Assembly (NCBI GenBank): GCA_965248805.1
Contig: CBDFKJ010000005.1
Span: 62,001 to 126,000 of the forward strand
Length of the DNA: 64,000 nt
Direction: 5' to 3'
Origin: CBDFKJ01 sp965248805
GTDB taxonomy: Bacteria; Pseudomonadota; Alphaproteobacteria; UBA6615
Shown here piece by piece: positions 1-8,515 of this stretch; position 1 is the first letter of the stretch; each line of letters starts with the position of its first letter. The position numbers and the translations under genes were made by a program. The notes below the pieces were generated by a model. The model had not been told where the DNA came from. It saw nothing but the letters and a program-made list of their open reading frames with translations, and made no database searches.

Positions 1-17
1 AAACCCGGAGCGGTTCA
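1..17. mobile_element. Terminal inverted repeat of an IS3-family element lying outside the window
   Basis: The first 17 bases match the right end of the complete IS3 element at 30474-31793, which finishes with the same aaacccggagcggttca. An otherwise unseen copy must therefore lie just left of the window and end at base 17. Its terminal TGA, read on the minus strand, is the stop codon of the primase-like gene next to it. Confidence 0.8.
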
Positions 18-962
18 ATCCGGCCCTTCTTTTTCGATGACGAGCTGCCAGCGTTGGGCCTGATGGCGTATGCCGACCGCGGCGATGCGCACTATGACCT
101 CGCCGATCGTGAACACGCGATCGCGCAACTTGCCCAGGGCGCGGCCGAGACGGGTGCGCTGCGAGCGCTCGCCGCCGTCGCCCAGCGGCAGCGGCGGCTC
201 GCAATTTATGGCAATCTCGTGCAGCTCGGCGGTACCGACCTCGGCGGTGCCGTGGCGCTCCCACCAGGCGGCGACGAAGGCGCGCCAGACCGCGCCCTCG
301 GCGTCGGCGGCCTCGTACATCTCGTCGAGATTGGCGAGGAAGCCGGGCACGCCGGCGGTCTCTAGGATGCCGCCCATGACCGCGGCCCAGTCCTCGAAGC
401 TGCCGAGGATTTGCCGGTGGCGCGGCTTGCCGGCGGCGACCCAGGCGCGGCCGAGGGTGAGGCAGGCGGCGACCAGGGCCGGCCGGCTGGCGTGGGTCCA
501 GGCGAGCAGATTGGGATGGGCGAAGCCCTCGCGCCGCCAGGGTTGGTCGACATGCGCATCGAGCCGGATGCGCACCAGGCGGCGGGCGAGCTCGTTGGAG
601 AACTGCGGGTTGTTGCCGGTGGCGATCCAGACGCAGCGGATCGGGAAGCGCGCGGTTTCGGACTTGCCGAGGATACGGTCCTCCCAATAAGGCGCGGTGA
701 GCGCCGCGGCCAACGGTGCTGCATCGAGGCGGCGGCGCAGATTGTCGATCAGGACCACGGCGGGGATCTGACGCAGCTTGGCGGTGAGCCTCTTGCGCCA
801 TTCCTCGTCATCGCGGCCCTCGACCATGACTCTCACGCCGGCGCCGGTAGCGACGACGGCGATGGCATCGACCATGAGTGTCGCGCCGGTGCCGGGGGCC
901 GGCTTCTCGATGAGATGCATGGGCGTCGGTCCGTCGATCAGGGGGCGCATGAAGGGCAACAG
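15..962 (-). pseudogene. Truncated phage/plasmid DNA primase-helicase-like protein
   Basis: About 315 residues of a replication ATPase read on the minus strand. It has a P-loop-like PGTGAT segment after LIDGPTPMHLIEKPA, then the block WIATGNNPQFSNELARRLV, which resembles a AAA+ sensor and arginine-finger region. The family resemblance is to C-terminal parts of primase/VirE-like helicases in prophages. The 5' end is missing: sense stops at about 962, where portal sequence begins on the opposite strand. The 3' end is also artificial, because the TGA stop lies inside the inverted repeat of a flanking IS3 element. Nothing suggests the fragment is functional. The replication role is inferred from family resemblance. 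Confidence 0.6.
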
Positions 963-2291
963 GCCGGCAGTGCCGTCGACGCCTTCGTCACCAACTGCAT
1001 CGGCACCGGCATCAAGCCGCAGTCGATCGCGACGGACGCGGCGTTCCGCGAGGCCGTGCATGCGCTCTGGTGGGACTGGTGCGCCGACGCCGACGCCGAC
1101 GGCGTCACCGATTTCTACGGCCTCCAGGCGCTCGCCTGCCGGGCCATGCTGGAGGGCGGCGAATGTTTCGTGCGGCTCAGGGTGCGCAGGCCCGAGGACG
1201 GTCTGGCGGTGCCGCTGCAGATCCAGCTCCTGGAGGCCGAGCATGTGCCGCTCACCTTCAACACGACATTGCCGGGCGGCAACCTGGTGCGGGGCGGCAT
1301 CGAGTTCGACCGGCTGGGCCGCCGCGCCGCCTATCACCTGACCCGGGCCCATCCCGGCGATCCGGTGATGCGGCCGCGCGACCACGACCTGGTGCGGGTG
1401 CCGGCGGACCGCATCGCCCATCTCTACCGGCCGCTCCGTCCCGGTCAGATCCGGGGTGAGCCCTGGCTCGCCCGGGCGCTGGTCAAGCTCGACGAGCTCG
1501 ACCAGTTTGACGACGCGGCGCTGGTCAAGGCCAAGGTCGCGGCGCTGTTCACCGGGTTCGTCGTCTCGCCCGATCCCGAGGACGCCGTCATGGGCGGGGA
1601 CGGGGCGGACGAGGACGGCATCGTCGAGGCCAGCCTCGAGCCCGGCACCATGCAGAGGCTGAGCCCCGGCCAGGACGTTCGCTTCGCGGAACCCGCCGAC
1701 GCCGGATCGAGCTATGAGGGGTTCTTCCGCAATCAGCTGCGCGCCGTCGCCACCGCCGCCGGCGTCACCTACGAGCAGCTGAGCGGTGATCTAACCCAGG
1801 TCAACTATTCCTCGATCCGCGCCGGGCTGCTCGAGTTCCGCCGTCGCTGCGAGACGATCCAGCACGCGGTCATCGTCCACCAGCTGTGCCGGCCGGTGTG
1901 GCGCGAATGGATGGCGACCGCGGTGCTCGCCGGTGCGCTCGAGACGCCCGGGTTCGCGACCGACCCGGCGCCGTATCTCACCGCCAAGTGGATTCCCCAG
2001 GGCTGGCAATGGGTCGATCCGGAGAAGGAGTTCAAGGCGGTGGTGCTCGCCATCCGGGCCGGCCTCATGAGCCGGTCGGAGGCGATCTCGGCCTTCGGCT
2101 ACGACGCCGAAGAGATCGACCGCGAGATTGCCGCCGACAACGCCCGCGCCGACGCCCTCGGCCTGGTGCTCGACAGCGATCCGCGCAAGGTCGCGCGCAC
2201 CGGTGCCGCCCAGCCCGAACGGGACGAAGACGAACGGGATCCCGATGCCGAGGAGAACGCACCCATGGAAGAGTTGAGGAGGCCCGCATGA
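963..2291 (+). pseudogene. Phage portal protein (lambda gpB type), 5'-truncated
   Basis: This is the dodecameric head vertex protein through which DNA is packaged. Recognisable blocks are VDAFVTNCIGTGIKP, QLLEAEHVP, RVPADRIAHLYRPLRPGQ, and YEQLSGDLTQVNYSSIRAG near the C-terminus, all typical of lambda-type portals. The first 60 to 80 residues expected in the family are absent, because portal sequence starts abruptly at about 963 against an oppositely oriented primase fragment. No credible start codon with a ribosome-binding site is visible there. The stop overlaps the start of the protease gene (ATGA). The terminase genes normally upstream are missing. Confidence 0.85.
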
Positions 2292-3649
2292 CCATGCTGC
2301 CGCATATCGCGAGCCGGGTGCTGGACACGCCGCTGGCGATCGGCCAGGCGAAGATCGAGGCGATCCTCGCCGTGATCGGCCCGCGTATCGGCATCGAGGC
2401 GCCGGCGCCCGCTGTCATGAACGGCGACGCCCGACGACGCGGCGTGAATCTTGTAACGCCCGAGGGCATCGCCGTCATCCCGGTGTTCGGCACGCTGGTC
2501 AAACGAGCCGGCGCCGTCGAGGCAGCCTCAGGCCTGACCTCCTACGGTCATCTCGAGGAGCAGATCATGGACGCCGCCACCGATCCGGCGGTGCGCGCAG
2601 TCCTGCTCGATATCGACAGCCCCGGAGGCGAGGCGGCGGGCGTGTTCGATCTCGCCGATCTCGTCTACGAGGCGCGCAACCTCAAGCCGGTCTGGGCGGT
2701 GGCCGACGAGGAGGCCTTCTCCGGCGCCTATGCGATCGCCAGCGCCGCCGAGCGCCTGATCGTGCCGCGCACCGGGGGTCTGGGCTCGATCGGTGTCGTC
2801 GCCCTCCATGTCGACCGCTCGGTGCGGGATGCCATGGAGGGGTTCCGCACCACTACCGTCTATGCCGGCGCGGCCAAGAACGACTTCAACCCGCATGAGA
2901 CCCTGAAGGACGGCGCGCGGCAGATGCTGCAGGCCGAGGTCGACCGGGTCTACGGCCTGTTCGTCGACACCGTCGCCCGCAACCGAGGTCTCACCGCCGA
3001 AGACGTGCGCGCCACCGAGGCACGGCTCTACTTCGGCGAGGATGCGGTTCGCGCCGGCCTCGCCGATGAGGTCGGCAACGTGCGGAGCGCCTTCGCCGCG
3101 CTCGCCGCGGCGCTCTCCACCCCTCGATCGATCGTTACCGTGCCGGCCACCCGGCCCGGGGCGGCGAGCGCGCCACGCAAGCCGGCTACCGCACCAGCTT
3201 CCAGAAAGGAGATCGAGATGAACGGCGATATCACTACTGAGACCATCGAGACCGACGCCGGTGCGCCGCCTGAACCCGAGACGAGTAATGCGCCGCCCGC
3301 TCCCGCGACGCCCGCACCCAAAGCGGCGAAGTCCGAGCCGACGATCGCCGAGGTGGTCGACCTCGACGCGGTCCGTAAGGAAGCGCGCGGCGAGGGTGCG
3401 GCCGAGGCCGGGCTGATCGCCGAGCTCTGCACCCTCGCCGGCATGCCCGAGCGCACCGCCGACATGCTCGACAAGGGGGTTTCGGCCGACACGGTTAGGC
3501 GCGAGCTGCTGACCCTCGAGGCGGCACAGGACGCCGAGGTGCACAACCATGTGCTGCCTGGCGCCGGCACCGGTGCCCCCCGGAACCTTGACGACAATCC
3601 GGTGGTGCGGGCGGCGACAGCCCGGGCCGCCGCTGCAAAGGAGGCCTGA
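2288..3649 (+). CDS. S49-family prophage head protease (lambda gpC type) with C-terminal scaffold
   Basis: A 453-residue ClpP/SppA-fold serine protease that processes the phage prohead. DIDSPGG is at 108-114, the likely nucleophile is Ser145 in EAFSGAYAIASAA, and the likely base is Lys197 in AGAAKNDFNPHET; GLGSIGV at 164-170 is also typical of the fold. From about residue 311 the protein becomes Ala/Pro/Glu-rich and helical, like a scaffold domain. The start is the ATG overlapping the portal stop; longer upstream extensions only shadow the portal. Followed at 3 bp by the decoration gene. Confidence 0.9.
   Translation: MTMLPHIASRVLDTPLAIGQAKIEAILAVIGPRIGIEAPAPAVMNGDARRRGVNLVTPEGIAVIPVFGTLVKRAGAVEAASGLTSYGHLEEQIMDAATDPAVRAVLLDIDSPGGEAAGVFDLADLVYEARNLKPVWAVADEEAFSGAYAIASAAERLIVPRTGGLGSIGVVALHVDRSVRDAMEGFRTTTVYAGAAKNDFNPHETLKDGARQMLQAEVDRVYGLFVDTVARNRGLTAEDVRATEARLYFGEDAVRAGLADEVGNVRSAFAALAAALSTPRSIVTVPATRPGAASAPRKPATAPASRKEIEMNGDITTETIETDAGAPPEPETSNAPPAPATPAPKAAKSEPTIAEVVDLDAVRKEARGEGAAEAGLIAELCTLAGMPERTADMLDKGVSADTVRRELLTLEAAQDAEVHNHVLPGAGTGAPRNLDDNPVVRAATARAAAAKEA
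3218..3649 (+). CDS. Nested in-frame scaffolding protein (lambda Nu3-like)
   Basis: Inside the protease gene an in-frame ATG at 3218 is preceded by a strong Shine-Dalgarno sequence, agaaaggag, with about 6 bases of spacing. Translation from it gives a 143-residue acidic, Ala/Pro-rich, helix-prone polypeptide lacking the protease domain. Lambda makes its scaffold Nu3 in this way from within gene C. The site and reading frame are seen directly; independent expression is inferred. Confidence 0.65.
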   Translation: MNGDITTETIETDAGAPPEPETSNAPPAPATPAPKAAKSEPTIAEVVDLDAVRKEARGEGAAEAGLIAELCTLAGMPERTADMLDKGVSADTVRRELLTLEAAQDAEVHNHVLPGAGTGAPRNLDDNPVVRAATARAAAAKEA

Positions 3650-3652
3650 TCC

Positions 3653-4324
3653 GTGAACGCTTACTCTGAGTCCACCTACCTCGGCGACGTCCTCAAATGC
3701 GAGGCGCCGAACTTCTACAGTCGCGACACGGTAACGGTGCTCGCCGGTGACGGCGCCGAGCGGGCCCTCAAGGTCGGCGCAGTGGTCGCCCGGCGGACCC
3801 GGGCCACGGTCACGGTGACCTCCGGTGGCGGCAACACCGGTGACGGCGCCGCGACCATGGCCGACCCGCCGCTCGGCGTCCGGGCCGAGGCCGGCATCTA
3901 CCGGCTCGCCTGCACCACCGCCGGGGTCAACGGCGGCACCTTCCAGGTGTTGACACCGAAGGGGTACGTGCTTCCCGATCGCACGGTCGGCACTGCCTAT
4001 GAGGGCAATCACCTCAACCTCACCGTTGCCGACGGCGCCACCGATTTCGTCGCGGGCGATACGTTCGCGATCGAGGTATTGGGCGACGGCAAGGTGGTCG
4101 GCCTCGATCCGGCCGCTGTCGACGGCACGGCCGAGGCCATCGGCATTGCCGCCTATGACGTCACCGCGCCCGACGGGACCGACACGGAAGTCACGGCGAT
4201 CCTGCGCGATGCCGTCCTCGCCGACCGGGCGATCGTCTGGCCCGCCGGTATCACCGATGAAGGCAAGGCGATCGCCGTCGCCGATCTCGAGGCCCGCGGC
4301 ATCCTCATCCGCAAGGCCGCCTGA
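3653..4324 (+). CDS. Head decoration protein (lambda gpD family)
   Basis: A 223-residue protein opening YSESTYLGDVLKCEAPN, the usual start of phage head-decoration proteins that cap capsid trimers after expansion. The rest is Gly/Thr/Val-rich beta sequence, including an inserted domain at roughly 45-130 common in alphaproteobacterial prophages. The start is GTG, three bases after the protease stop and preceded by gcctgatcc; there is no in-frame ATG before the conserved motif. Its position between protease/scaffold and capsid matches the lambda gene order C-Nu3-D-E. Confidence 0.85.
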   Translation: MNAYSESTYLGDVLKCEAPNFYSRDTVTVLAGDGAERALKVGAVVARRTRATVTVTSGGGNTGDGAATMADPPLGVRAEAGIYRLACTTAGVNGGTFQVLTPKGYVLPDRTVGTAYEGNHLNLTVADGATDFVAGDTFAIEVLGDGKVVGLDPAAVDGTAEAIGIAAYDVTAPDGTDTEVTAILRDAVLADRAIVWPAGITDEGKAIAVADLEARGILIRKAA

Positions 4325-4399
4325 GCCCGACACCTCGATCATCCATCCTCTGCGACCATCTAATCGGCGCGGCTTCGCCGGCGCCGGAGGAGCTTTGCC

Positions 4400-5221
4400 A
4401 TGCCCATGAACAATCCTTTCGATACCCCCGCCTTCCACGTGACGGCGCTGACCGCGGCCATCAACATCCTGCCCAACAGCTATGGACGGCTGGAACGCAT
4501 GATGCTGATGCCGCCCCGGCCGGTGCGCTTCCGCCAGATCGCCGTCGAGGAGAAGAACGGGGTTCTCAACCTGCTGCCGACCCTCCCCATAGGCTCGCCC
4601 GGCACCGTCGGCGAGCGCGGCAAACGCAAGCTCCGCAGCTTCAACATCCCGCATATCCCGCACGACGACGTGGTGCTGCCCGAGGAGGTTCAGGGTATCC
4701 GCGCCTTCGGCTCGGAGAACGAGGCCCAGGCGCTGGCCGACGTCATGGCCGACCACCTCCAATCCATGCGCAACAAGCATGCGATCACCTTGGAGCATCT
4801 GCGCATGGGCGCCCTCAAGGGGGTGATCCTCGATGCCGACGGCTCGGCCCTCTACGACCTCTATGCCGAGTTCGGCATCGAGGCGAAGACCATCGCCTTC
4901 GGTCTTGACGACGACGACACCGACGTCAAGAACCGCGGCATCTCGGTGCTACGCCATATCGAGGACAATCTCCGAGGCGAGTTCATGACCCGGGTTCATG
5001 CCCTGGTCAGCCCGGAGTTCTTCGATGCGCTCACCTCTCACGCCAAGGTTGAGAAGGCCTATGAGCGCTGGATGGAAGGCGCGGCGCTGCGTGAAGACCT
5101 GCGCGCGGGCTTCACCTTCGGCGGCATCACTTTCGAGGAGTACCGCGGCCAGGCCACCGATCCGGACGGCGTCGTGCCTGTCGCGCGACTTCCGAGGGGC
5201 ACTGTAGGAAGCACGCGGTAG
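4400..5221 (+). pseudogene. Major capsid protein (lambda gpE family), C-terminally truncated
   Basis: The reading frame gives 273 residues, against roughly 340 usual for this family. Typical capsid blocks are present: NPFDTPAFHVTALTAAIN at the N-terminus, a GERGKRKLRSFNIPHIP segment, and LVSPEFFDALTSHAKVEKAYERW. Family sequence continues to FGGITFEEYRG and then stops. The last 20 or so residues are low-complexity out-of-family sequence, so the C-terminal third of the fold is missing and assembly is unlikely. SD-like ggagg lies upstream at 4387. An outer-membrane protein gene now occupies the space where the rest of the capsid gene should be. Confidence 0.8.
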
Positions 5222-5432
5222 CAAAGAAACAGCGTCGCTGAGCCAACTGCGGACGGATTGCGCATGATGCGCATCGAGAAGCCGACGGCGGCGCTGTTCC
5301 AACCGCCCGCTACCGGTGGACATAAGATGAAGCGGCGGCGCTGGCGATCCTCGTCGGTTGCTATGGGTTTCCACGGCCATTCACTTGTCGTAGATTGGCC
5401 TCGTCCCTGTAAGGTGAGGGAGGGTTTATTCG
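5222..5432. other. Unassigned junction between truncated capsid gene and OMP gene
   Basis: This stretch has no homologue I recognise and no convincing ORF. It marks where foreign sequence joins the capsid gene. Its end holds a purine-rich ribosome-binding site, gagggaggg at 5416-5424, for the following gene. Confidence 0.5.
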
Positions 5433-6182
5433 TTGGCGTGGAGATGGAGTGTCAGTGGCGTTGTCGGCGCGCTTGCGCTCAGCCTCGTCGTCCCGCTGGG
5501 GGCGTGGGCGGAGGAGTCGGGCAACGGCTGGTACGCCTCGGGTAATGTCGGCGCGGCATTTACCGGGGCGTGGGACCATGAGTCCACGGTCACGACGTTC
5601 GTTCCCTCGGGCTCGGACGCGCTGGGCGAAGAGCAAACCTCGCTGGAGAAGGGCGAACTCGAGACCGATACCGGTTTCGGCCTGGGCGCAGCCGTGGGCT
5701 ACGGCTGGAGGAACGTCCGGATCGAAGGCGAACTATCCTGGCTGCGGCTCGGTGTCGATTCGTTCGACGTCGGTGGCGTGGACGGTTCGGATGAGGATAC
5801 CGTCGTCGAATGGGGTGGACGCACCTCTATCCTCGGCCTGATGGCCAATGGTTACTACGATATCGATACGGGCACCAAGTGGGTTCCATACATCGGCGGC
5901 GGCTTGGGGGCGGCGCGAGCGAAGTTGAAGCTTACCGTTTCGTCCAGGGACGTATTGGATCCGGCGACCGTGGAGACCGGCGGTGGCGACGACGCGCGAT
6001 GGGTGCTGGCCTATCAAATCGGTGCAGGTGTCGCATACCCCGTGAGTGAATCCGTGATGGTCCAACTCGGCTACCGGTTCTTCGGCACGAGCGAGGCCGA
6101 GTTCGAGTGGCAAGACGAGGGCAAAACGAAGGCCAGCTTGTACGCTAATAAGATCGAGATCGGCGTTCGCTACAGGTTTTAG
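5433..6182 (+). CDS. Outer-membrane beta-barrel protein
   Basis: A 249-residue protein with a signal peptide (hydrophobic core GVVGALALSLVVPLG, likely cleavage after AWA near residue 25). It has alternating amphipathic strands and ends VRYRF with a terminal phenylalanine, the outer-membrane assembly signal. Layout and length fit 8-stranded OmpA/porin-like barrels. The start is TTG at 5433 because no in-frame ATG precedes the signal peptide; gggaggg sits 8 bases upstream. It lies in the middle of a phage structural operon, where lambda-type phages have no such gene, so it is acquired cargo. It could alter the surface if expressed. Specific function unknown. Confidence 0.75.
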   Translation: MAWRWSVSGVVGALALSLVVPLGAWAEESGNGWYASGNVGAAFTGAWDHESTVTTFVPSGSDALGEEQTSLEKGELETDTGFGLGAAVGYGWRNVRIEGELSWLRLGVDSFDVGGVDGSDEDTVVEWGGRTSILGLMANGYYDIDTGTKWVPYIGGGLGAARAKLKLTVSSRDVLDPATVETGGGDDARWVLAYQIGAGVAYPVSESVMVQLGYRFFGTSEAEFEWQDEGKTKASLYANKIEIGVRYRF

Positions 6183-6391
6183 GCGCCAGCCTCGGACCCG
6201 TCCATAGGCCGGCGTCCCATCTCGATTGCGGCGCGGGCCACTTCAGCGCCCCGAGGACTCCGGCAAAACGACGACGCCAGGTGGGAACGGGGTGCCGGCT
6301 CGTCACGAGTGCGGTTGAATTCAGGCCGGGTCCAACCCGCTGCCCATGTGCCATCGCCCCGGTGTGCTGGTGAAGCTCACGGCCGAGTGAG

Positions 6392-6703
6392 GTGGACCCC
6401 TTCGCCACCGCGGCCGCGGTCGACGACTGCTTTCGCAACCTCGGCCGCGCCGCCGTCTATACGGCCGACGGCGGTGATCCCGTCACGGTCAGGGTGATCG
6501 CCAAACGCCCGGACGAGATCGTCGGCCTCGGTGAGACCCGCATCCATGCCGGCACCGCGCTGTTCGATGTGCGCGTCTCGGAGATCGCCGAGCCGCGTGC
6601 CGGCGACCGGCTGAGCGTCGACGGCGAGGGCTATCTCGTCCAGGGCGAGCCGGTCGGCGATACCGAACGGCTGGTCTGGACGCTCGAGGCCTGTCCGGCA
6701 TGA
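6392..6703 (+). CDS. Head-tail joining protein (lambda gpFII-like)
   Basis: A 103-residue protein with pattern MDPFATAAAVDDCFRNLG, then Val-rich beta strands and GDRLSVDGEGYLVQGEP. This matches small head-tail connector proteins placed after the capsid in lambda-like phages. The start is GTG at 6392; no ATG fits the family N-terminus. The stop overlaps the start of the next gene (ATGA). It resumes the normal phage gene order after the OMP insertion, so the interruption covers only the capsid end. Confidence 0.6.
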   Translation: MDPFATAAAVDDCFRNLGRAAVYTADGGDPVTVRVIAKRPDEIVGLGETRIHAGTALFDVRVSEIAEPRAGDRLSVDGEGYLVQGEPVGDTERLVWTLEACPA

Positions 6704-7431
6704 AGCTCGCCGCCACCATCGTCGGCTCACTCAAGAAGGACATGCAGGCCGAGCTGCGCCGTATCGAGCGCGCGGTGCCCGACGGTGTGAAGGCCGCCGG
6801 CGACGGTCTCAAGGGGAGCTTGCGCAAGCAGGTGGTGGCGGCCGGGCTCGGCGCCCGGCTGTCGCGCACCTGGAGGGGAAGGGTCTACAAGAACAAGGGC
6901 CACGACGCCGCGAGTTTCGTCTGGTCGAAGGCACCGCAGATCGCGTTGGCCTTCGACAAGGGCGCGGTGATCAAGGGCAAGGGCGGCAACTGGCTCGCTA
7001 TTCCGACCCAGGCTGCGCCGAAGCGCGGCATCGGCGGCAAGCGCATCACGCCCGCCACGTTCCCGACCGGCCGCCACGGGCCGCTTCGCATGGTCCGCCG
7101 CTCCGACCGTGCGGCGCTGCTGGTGGTCGACGGTGTGCGCGTGAGCGCCCAGAGCGGGCGGGTCGGCCGGCAGGCCAAGGGCGGCGGGCGCACCAGGTCG
7201 GGGCGCTTCAAGCAAGGCATCGCCACGGTCGTAATGTTCGTGCTGGTGCCGCGGGTGAAGCTGAAGAAGCGCCTCAATGTCGCCAGCGCGGCGGAGCAAT
7301 GGACCCGGAGGCTCCCGGCGCTGATCCGGAGGCAGGTGCGATCGGGACGATGCAGTGGCTCATCCGCGGACGAGATCGCGATCGATGCAATCGATAGCCC
7401 CTGGACCCCGCACTCGTCACGGTCCGAATGA
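6700..7431 (+). CDS. Neck/minor tail protein (DUF6441-like), C-terminus altered
   Basis: A 243-residue basic protein resembling DUF6441 phage proteins: GLGARLSRTWRGRVY, AASFVWSKAPQIALAFDKGA, GNWLAIPT and VPRVKLKKRLNV. It occupies the neck or tail-completion slot (lambda Z/U region). Family members end soon after WTRRLPALI. Here the frame runs on for about 35 unrelated residues, ending a few bases before the acetyltransferase gene on the other strand. I infer that the insertion of that gene replaced the natural 3' end. Function may be retained. Confidence 0.65.
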   Translation: MKLAATIVGSLKKDMQAELRRIERAVPDGVKAAGDGLKGSLRKQVVAAGLGARLSRTWRGRVYKNKGHDAASFVWSKAPQIALAFDKGAVIKGKGGNWLAIPTQAAPKRGIGGKRITPATFPTGRHGPLRMVRRSDRAALLVVDGVRVSAQSGRVGRQAKGGGRTRSGRFKQGIATVVMFVLVPRVKLKKRLNVASAAEQWTRRLPALIRRQVRSGRCSGSSADEIAIDAIDSPWTPHSSRSE

Positions 7432-7444
7432 GGCAGCTGCAAGA

Positions 7445-7930
7445 TCACAAGCCGAGGCGGTAGAGAGTTGCTGCGCCACGTAGCGAATCGACGGTGTCGA
7501 ATGCCAACCAGCCGCGGCGCTGCAGCATCACATCGGCGACATCGGTGGAAGTAAAGATTTCAGGGAAGCCAAGCCGGCGTGCCCGATCCTCGATCGCCGC
7601 CACCAGCGCGGTGCCGACGCCTTTCCGGCGATATTCCGCACCGACCAGAAAGGCAGCCAGCCACGGTCCGGGGGCGCGGGCGCTGCCCAGAGAGTCGGCT
7701 TTGAGCGCGGCGGTTCCGAGCACGCAACCCTCGGCATCCAATGCGACCAGAGCGAACGGCACGGCGTTTCGGTTGAGGCATGCGGTAAGTTCGTCGACGG
7801 CATCGCCGGGCCCATCGGGGCCGTAGTAGGGCTCCCACTCCTTGACGAACCAGCCGGCCAGCATCGGCAAGGCCTCGCGTACGTCCGCCAGGGCGGCGAT
7901 GCGAACATCCGATCGAGTTCGGATTTCCAT
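7445..7930 (-). CDS. GNAT-family N-acetyltransferase (prophage cargo)
   Basis: A 161-residue acetyltransferase. The acetyl-CoA-binding motif A is EYRRKGVGTALVAAIEDRA, preceded by WLAAFLVG (beta 4) and followed by FPEIFTSTDVADVMLQRRGW and a C-terminal TLYRLGL. The start chosen is ATG at 7930 (MEIRTRSDVRI), where the fold begins; upstream codons are unrelated. It is the only gene on the minus strand inside the structural operon, so it likely has its own promoter in 7931-8040. The substrate cannot be deduced. Confidence 0.75.
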   Translation of the reverse strand: MEIRTRSDVRIAALADVREALPMLAGWFVKEWEPYYGPDGPGDAVDELTACLNRNAVPFALVALDAEGCVLGTAALKADSLGSARAPGPWLAAFLVGAEYRRKGVGTALVAAIEDRARRLGFPEIFTSTDVADVMLQRRGWLAFDTVDSLRGAATLYRLGL

Positions 7931-8043
7931 GTGCGCTCCCGAGACGCTGCAGGTCGCCGTCGGCGGTCGATCCGAATTCGTCGCCGCCAACTGCCGGCCT
8001 CCGCAATTGGGCCGAAAGCAATCGGCTTCGAAGGACTGTTGCC

Positions 8044-8478
8044 ATGGCGAGCAAGACCGAGCAGATCCTGACCGCGCTGGCGGACCGGCTGCGCGCCGTG
8101 CCGAAGGCCAAGGTCGAGCGTAACACCGCTGTGCCTGAGTGCATTCCGCGCGGCGGCCTGATCGTGCTGCGCGACGGCGATCCGGGCGAGCCGGAGCAGA
8201 CCCTCGGTGGTGTGAGCAGCGTCTATTACAGCCACGCGGTCGAAATCGAGGTCCATGTCGAGACCGGCGAGGCGGCCGTCAGGGACGCGGCCTTCGACGC
8301 GCTCGTGGTGTCAATCGGCCAGGTCCTCGACGGCGATCCCACCCTCAGTGGGCTTGCCTTCGGCATCACCACGGCCCGGCCCGGGATCGACACCGAGGCG
8401 GTGATCGGCGCGCCGGCCATCAAGACCGGCACCGTCGACGTGATCGTCGAGTACGAGACCGCGACGCCGCTCGGCTGA
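8044..8478 (+). CDS. Tail terminator/tail completion protein
   Basis: A 144-residue protein with N-terminal helix KTEQILTALADRL and alternating strands through VYYSHAVEIEVHVE and KTGTVDVIVEYETATPLG. This layout matches tail terminator (gpU-like) proteins of alphaproteobacterial siphophages, sometimes mislabelled acyl-CoA transferase. It precedes the tail tube gene as expected. Assignment rests on position and general pattern more than on a diagnostic motif. Confidence 0.55.
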   Translation: MASKTEQILTALADRLRAVPKAKVERNTAVPECIPRGGLIVLRDGDPGEPEQTLGGVSSVYYSHAVEIEVHVETGEAAVRDAAFDALVVSIGQVLDGDPTLSGLAFGITTARPGIDTEAVIGAPAIKTGTVDVIVEYETATPLG

Positions 8479-8515
8479 ATTCTCCGCCACCACCAGATAT
8501 GAAGGAGAAACCACA

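Noticed and set aside
2528..4798. 756-residue open frame on the minus strand
   Set aside because: Antisense to protease, decoration and capsid genes; His/Gly/Arg-rich composition is that of a GC-rich shadow frame.
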